A stretch of DNA of 64,000 bases from an uncultured Roseiflexaceae bacterium (GTDB lineage Bacteria > Chloroflexota > Chloroflexia > Chloroflexales > Roseiflexaceae): contig CALJIC010000200.1 of NCBI GenBank assembly GCA_937974195.1, forward strand, positions 5,994-69,993. The letters are read 5' to 3'. Below are positions 61,401-64,000 of this stretch, piece by piece (the first letter of the stretch is position 1; every line of letters starts with the position of its first letter). The translations under genes were made by a program, and so were the position numbers. Below the pieces are notes generated by a model. The model saw nothing but the letters and a program-made list of their open reading frames with translations. It was not told where the DNA came from and ran no database searches.

Positions 61401-64000
61401 CTGCTGCGCTACAGCCAGGGGCTGCAGGCGCGCGGAGAGCTCGAGGCGGCGTACCGCGCGGCGCGCCAGGCGGCGCAGATGGCGGACACCGATCCTGCAG
61501 CGCTGCTTCACGCCGGCCAGCTGGCGCTGCAGCTCGGGCGCTGGAATGAGGCGCAGGCGCTTCTCGACCACGCCGCCACCCTGGCGCCGCAGCTGGGCGC
61601 GGCGCACCTGGGGCGCGCGCAGGCGCTGCTCATGCTCGGCCAGCCCGAGACCGCGCTGACGGCGGCGCGGGCGGCGGCGGAGCACGCGCCCGAGAGCGCC
61701 GAGGCCGCGCTGATGGTCGGGCTGGCGCTGGAGCGGCTCGGGCGCGACGCTGAGGCGCGGCCGGCGCTGGAGCGCGCGGTCGCGCTGCAGGAGACACAGG
61801 CCCCCGCGCTGACCGCGCTGCGCGATATCTGCGCCCGAACGGGGGACCTCGAGGCGGCGATCCGCTACGCGCGGCGCGTAGTCGACCTGCCCGCCGCGTC
61901 GGCCGAGGACCTGCTGCGGCTCGGCGAGCTGCTGGCGGCCACAGGCGCGCTCGACGAGGCCCAGGAGCTGTTCGAGCGCGCGCTGGAGCGCGGCGAGCAG
62001 CCACAGGCGCCGGATGTCGCGCCGGCGGCCGAGGCGGCCACCGTCCGCTTCGCGCGGCCGAGCCACTCCCCGGCGCCCGCCGGCCTTGTCGTCGCCCGGT
62101 CGCACGCCGGGCTCGGCGATATCTTCGCCCGCGCGGGGCGGTGGGACCGCGCCCGCTGGCACGCCGAGCAGGCGATCGCGCAGGAGCCGGAGCGCGCCGA
62201 GCACCGGGCGCTGCTGGCGCGGGTGCTGGCTGGGATCGGCGACGCGCGTGGGGCGATCGCGGCCTACACCGCGGCGCTGGAGCGGGCGCCCGACCGGCCC
62301 GACTGGCAGCGGGCGCTGGGCGACCTCTACCAGGCGGCCGGCGACCACGCGGCGGCGCTGCCGCACCTGCGGCGGGCGGCGGTGCTCGAGCCGCAGCCGG
62401 AGCACCACTACGCGGCGGCCCGCAGCCTGCGGGCGCTGGGCGATCTGGCGGGCGCGGCCGAGGCGCTGGAGCGGGCGCTGCTGCTGCGGCCCGACGCGCA
62501 CCAGTGGCGGATCGAGCTGGCCGAGATCTACATCGAGCGCGGGTGGGACGGCGAGGCGGTGGCCGAGCTAGGGCACGTCCTGGCGAGCACGCCGGACGAC
62601 GCGCGTCTGTGGCGCATGCGCGCGGGCGCGCACTTCCGCCTGCGCAACCTGGACGCCGCCCGCGCCGACCTGGTCCAGGCGCTGCGGCGTGACGGGCGCG
62701 ACGCCGCGAGCTACGCGCTGCTGGCGCGCGTGCTGTACGAGCAGAGCTTCGACGCGCGGGCGCTGGATGCGGCGCGGCGCGCGGTGGAGCTGGAGCCGGC
62801 CGAGCCCGAGCACAGGGCGCTGCTGGCGCGCGTGCTGCGCGCCCTCGGGCGGCGGGCCGAGGCCGCCGCAGAGCTGCAGGCGGCGCTGGCCGACGGCGGG
62901 CCGGCGGCGTGGTGGGCCGACCTGGCCGAGGACTGGGAGAGCCTCGGGGAGACGGAGCGCGCCGCAGACGCCTGGCGTAAGGCGGCCGAGGCCGCTCCGG
63001 GCGACGCCACGCCGCGCTTCCGGCTCGGCAGGCTGCTCGCCAAGGCCGGCGACCTGCGCGGGGCGATCCAGCGGCTGCGCGAGGCCGTCTCGCTCCGGCC
63101 GGACTTCGCGTCCGCGCGGGCGCGGCTGGCCGAGATGCTCATCGCGCGCCTGGGCTTCGCCCTGCTCGAAGCCGGGGTGGAGGCCGGCCTCGCGGCCGTC
63201 ATGGCCAAGGCGGGCGGCGACGACCAGACGGGTGAGCCGGGCTCGGCCGCGACGGCCGCCGAGGCGCTGGAGCATGCGCGCCAGGCTGTGGCGCAGAACC
63301 CGCAGGCGGCGGAGCACTGGCGCGCGCTGGGGGCCGCGCTGCGCGCCAGCGGCCAGACAGAGGAGGCCGTCGACGCCCTGCGGCGAGCGCACGCGCTCGA
63401 CCCGGCCGATGCTGCGGCGGCCGGGCTGCTGGGCCTCGCCCTGCTGGAGAGCGGCGAGCCCGAGGCGGCAGCCAGCGCCTTCGCGGCCGCATCCAGCGCA
63501 GCGCCGGACGCGGCCGAGTACCACGGGCTGCTGGGCATCGCCTACCAGCGGCTGCTGCCGGCGCCGGAGGACCCGGCGGAGCCGGGGGAGGCAGCGGCGG
63601 AGGCCATGCTGGCCAGGGCGCGGGAGCCGCTGCAGCGAGCGCTCGCACTCGCGCCGCAGGACCCGCGCTGGTGGCACGCGCTCGGCGCGGTGGAGCAGGC
63701 TGGCGGGCGGCACGAGGAGGCGATCGCCGCCTTCGACCGCGCGCTCGAAGATGCCGAGCGGGCGGCGCCGGAGCCCGACGCCGCAGACCAGGCCGCGGGC
63801 GACGAGGAGCCGAATGCGGCGGCCGATCAGATGCCGGCAGGCGCCTGGACCGGCCTGCAGCCGGCCCTGAGCCTTGAGACCCGCCGCCTGCGCGCGCGAT
63901 CGCTCTACCGGCTCGGGCGGCTGGCGGAGGCGCGCGCCGACCTGGAGGCGGCGCTGCGCGACCCGGCCTTCCGGCGGAGCGACGAGCTGTACCTGCTCGG
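58455..64000 (+). CDS. giant NACHT/STAND NTPase with dozens of TPR repeats (3' end cut by window)
   Basis: The frame is open for at least 1848 codons to the right edge. A short N-terminus of about 70 residues is followed by a NACHT-type NTPase. It has Walker A VAGPAGAGKTTSLRQ (residues 72-86), Walker B QLLFLLDGLDELAP (153-166) and a sensor-like RWIITCRTENLP (188-199). A helical region with SIKVLLAAGILTLDYERQLV-like winged-helix features then runs to about residue 490. From about residue 500 on it is nearly continuous TPR units of about 34 residues (for example LGELYSAAGEWRLARAAYEQ), more than thirty visible. STAND proteins of this build sense ligands through their repeats. No N-terminal effector domain is present. 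Starts at 58455, 58467 and 58473 are in frame. Confidence 0.88.
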   Translation, partial: MKRGMTMTRAQNSWLLGYLRTLAEGLPFREARTVAPLWLAAERRVAPGQADACGPARLTIQMAAEVYQRLVVAGPAGAGKTTSLRQLASGLAEAILAAEERGGSRGQAQRGTEALPLPLYVELAHFSNDLRAALEMSFGPGAPPLDDLARGGQLLFLLDGLDELAPDAQLMSLSALARAFAGLGGQARWIITCRTENLPLFRPWLGTAEVRLVQPMRCRDALAIVQRQCGDELAEWLGRADDLASLATRPRWLSGLLALAEAGAIAAPFSRGGVLAAWIPAVVQAALAAHGWPPELSLAVNGLPALADALEQSQRESLPLDQAEAILADLQLPALAAERSRPRDGRADRSHPADDQQGAGGSAIKVLLAAGILTLDYERQLVSFRHPTLRAFAQGMLLAQSDPEHWPASALGRASSDAVVFAYSLCTSREAALRRLLTSGAVSLAVRCMIDAEPPERFDAMLARSVSLTPPLRVMIADAFAAEGMASAAREQLEQAGAEGYDEAGLFGRLGELYSAAGEWRLARAAYEQALARESDDLRYRQQLGVVYSRLGNLEQASAALESVLDAQQRRWAEAAHELGNVYLQLGRLERALEVFRQASVFLPREWSYRRAAAVALRRLGRLAEAEAELSALLEAGDTAPETFAEIGRVYAETGRHAEAEAALAKAVALEPGDASLYLQLGRLRHALGDYSAARAALRRAAELTPDDAELHYELGRVAESCGEYETALASFRHAIRLAPGNDRYLRALSALLHERGEEDEAVAVLRSVLELRPDSPEVLADLARLLWRGGRHEQALEAYRQALALAPDSVEIEHALGQALRQIGQAREALRHLRAAADRAPDRPDVQFDAAGTAEALEMWDEALERYERAVALAPDRHEYARAAAALHARAGNQPRARQLLARALRHARRDAATLYSAGLLHSSAGRWERAIAAFRRALRSAPDPQYADAYGQALLAAGRPDDACAVLSRALQSAPEDARLLLRYSQGLQARGELEAAYRAARQAAQMADTDPAALLHAGQLALQLGRWNEAQALLDHAATLAPQLGAAHLGRAQALLMLGQPETALTAARAAAEHAPESAEAALMVGLALERLGRDAEARPALERAVALQETQAPALTALRDICARTGDLEAAIRYARRVVDLPAASAEDLLRLGELLAATGALDEAQELFERALERGEQPQAPDVAPAAEAATVRFARPSHSPAPAGLVVARSHAGLGDIFARAGRWDRARWHAEQAIAQEPERAEHRALLARVLAGIGDARGAIAAYTAALERAPDRPDWQRALGDLYQAAGDHAAALPHLRRAAVLEPQPEHHYAAARSLRALGDLAGAAEALERALLLRPDAHQWRIELAEIYIERGWDGEAVAELGHVLASTPDDARLWRMRAGAHFRLRNLDAARADLVQALRRDGRDAASYALLARVLYEQSFDARALDAARRAVELEPAEPEHRALLARVLRALGRRAEAAAELQAALADGGPAAWWADLAEDWESLGETERAADAWRKAAEAAPGDATPRFRLGRLLAKAGDLRGAIQRLREAVSLRPDFASARARLAEMLIARLGFALLEAGVEAGLAAVMAKAGGDDQTGEPGSAATAAEALEHARQAVAQNPQAAEHWRALGAALRASGQTEEAVDALRRAHALDPADAAAAGLLGLALLESGEPEAAASAFAAASSAAPDAAEYHGLLGIAYQRLLPAPEDPAEPGEAAAEAMLARAREPLQRALALAPQDPRWWHALGAVEQAGGRHEEAIAAFDRALEDAERAAPEPDAADQAAGDEEPNAAADQMPAGAWTGLQPALSLETRRLRARSLYRLGRLAEARADLEAALRDPAFRRSDELYLL

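Noticed and set aside
59959..63877. Several long ORFs in both strands within the TPR region
   Set aside because: They are alternative-frame products of GC-rich repeated codons. The true frame is continuous from 58455 and shows NACHT and TPR motifs.

Overview
The window is GC-rich (by eye about 70 percent) bacterial chromosome, densely coded on both strands. It has no phage, plasmid, insertion-sequence transposase, CRISPR or rRNA genes. The gene styles suggest a member of the Chloroflexota, class Chloroflexia (Roseiflexus or Kouleothrix-like). These include a LytR-CpsA-Psr protein with an N-terminal zinc finger, a MacB-type permease without its ATPase, SH3b-rich cell-wall enzymes, zinc-ribbon kinases, secreted CIA30-like proteins and a giant NACHT-TPR protein. 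This placement is inferred from family style and was not tested by phylogeny.

Layout. 1-10 kb: a truncated GH35/42-type beta-galactosidase, a GT4 glycosyltransferase, an acyl-CoA synthetase followed by pantothenate kinase and ketopantoate reductase (a CoA-supply run), a sorbosone-dehydrogenase-type lipoprotein, a membrane protein and an EEP-family phosphohydrolase. 9-21 kb: an ECF sigma/anti-sigma pair, a 41-residue membrane microprotein, an NlpC/P60 endopeptidase with three SH3b domains, an LCP protein, a MacA/MacB-like pair and three overlapping GT2 genes. 21-32 kb: an M48 protease, a secreted carbohydrate-binding-like protein, and a four-gene polysaccharide locus (GT2 synthase, GT-C/GH8 fusion, membrane pseudokinase, GH8 lipoprotein). 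32-47 kb: APH-like kinase, tRNA-Cys, FAH hydrolase, MFS, BirA, ANTAR regulator, an excisionase-like HTH gene divergent from citrate synthase, an aminotransferase, a LeuD-like orphan, an RlmD/TrmA methyltransferase, a zinc-ribbon Ser/Thr kinase, HtrA-like protease and an SRAP-like protein. 47-55 kb: dnaE, MFS, SH3 protein, SCP2-like protein and a NarL-type regulator. 55-64 kb: an amidase with three copies of an unfamiliar repeat, a GAF-like membrane protein, a two-TM small protein and a NACHT ATPase with dozens of TPRs that runs off the right end.

The most interesting material is the polysaccharide locus at 24.6-31.1 kb, where one protein has lost kinase catalytic residues and another carries a GH8 domain that has lost its proton donor. 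Next come the small two-TM protein translationally coupled to the NACHT-TPR giant, and the HTH/citrate synthase pair driven by back-to-back promoters that share one palindrome. Non-coding structure is also rich. There is a dispersed family of inverted-repeat hairpins in 5' leaders, DnaA-box clusters upstream of dnaE and after the M48 gene, a GGTA/TACC operator cluster, and terminators that extend into the 3' ends of convergent genes. Many promoters share an extended -10 of the form TGC-TAYANT.
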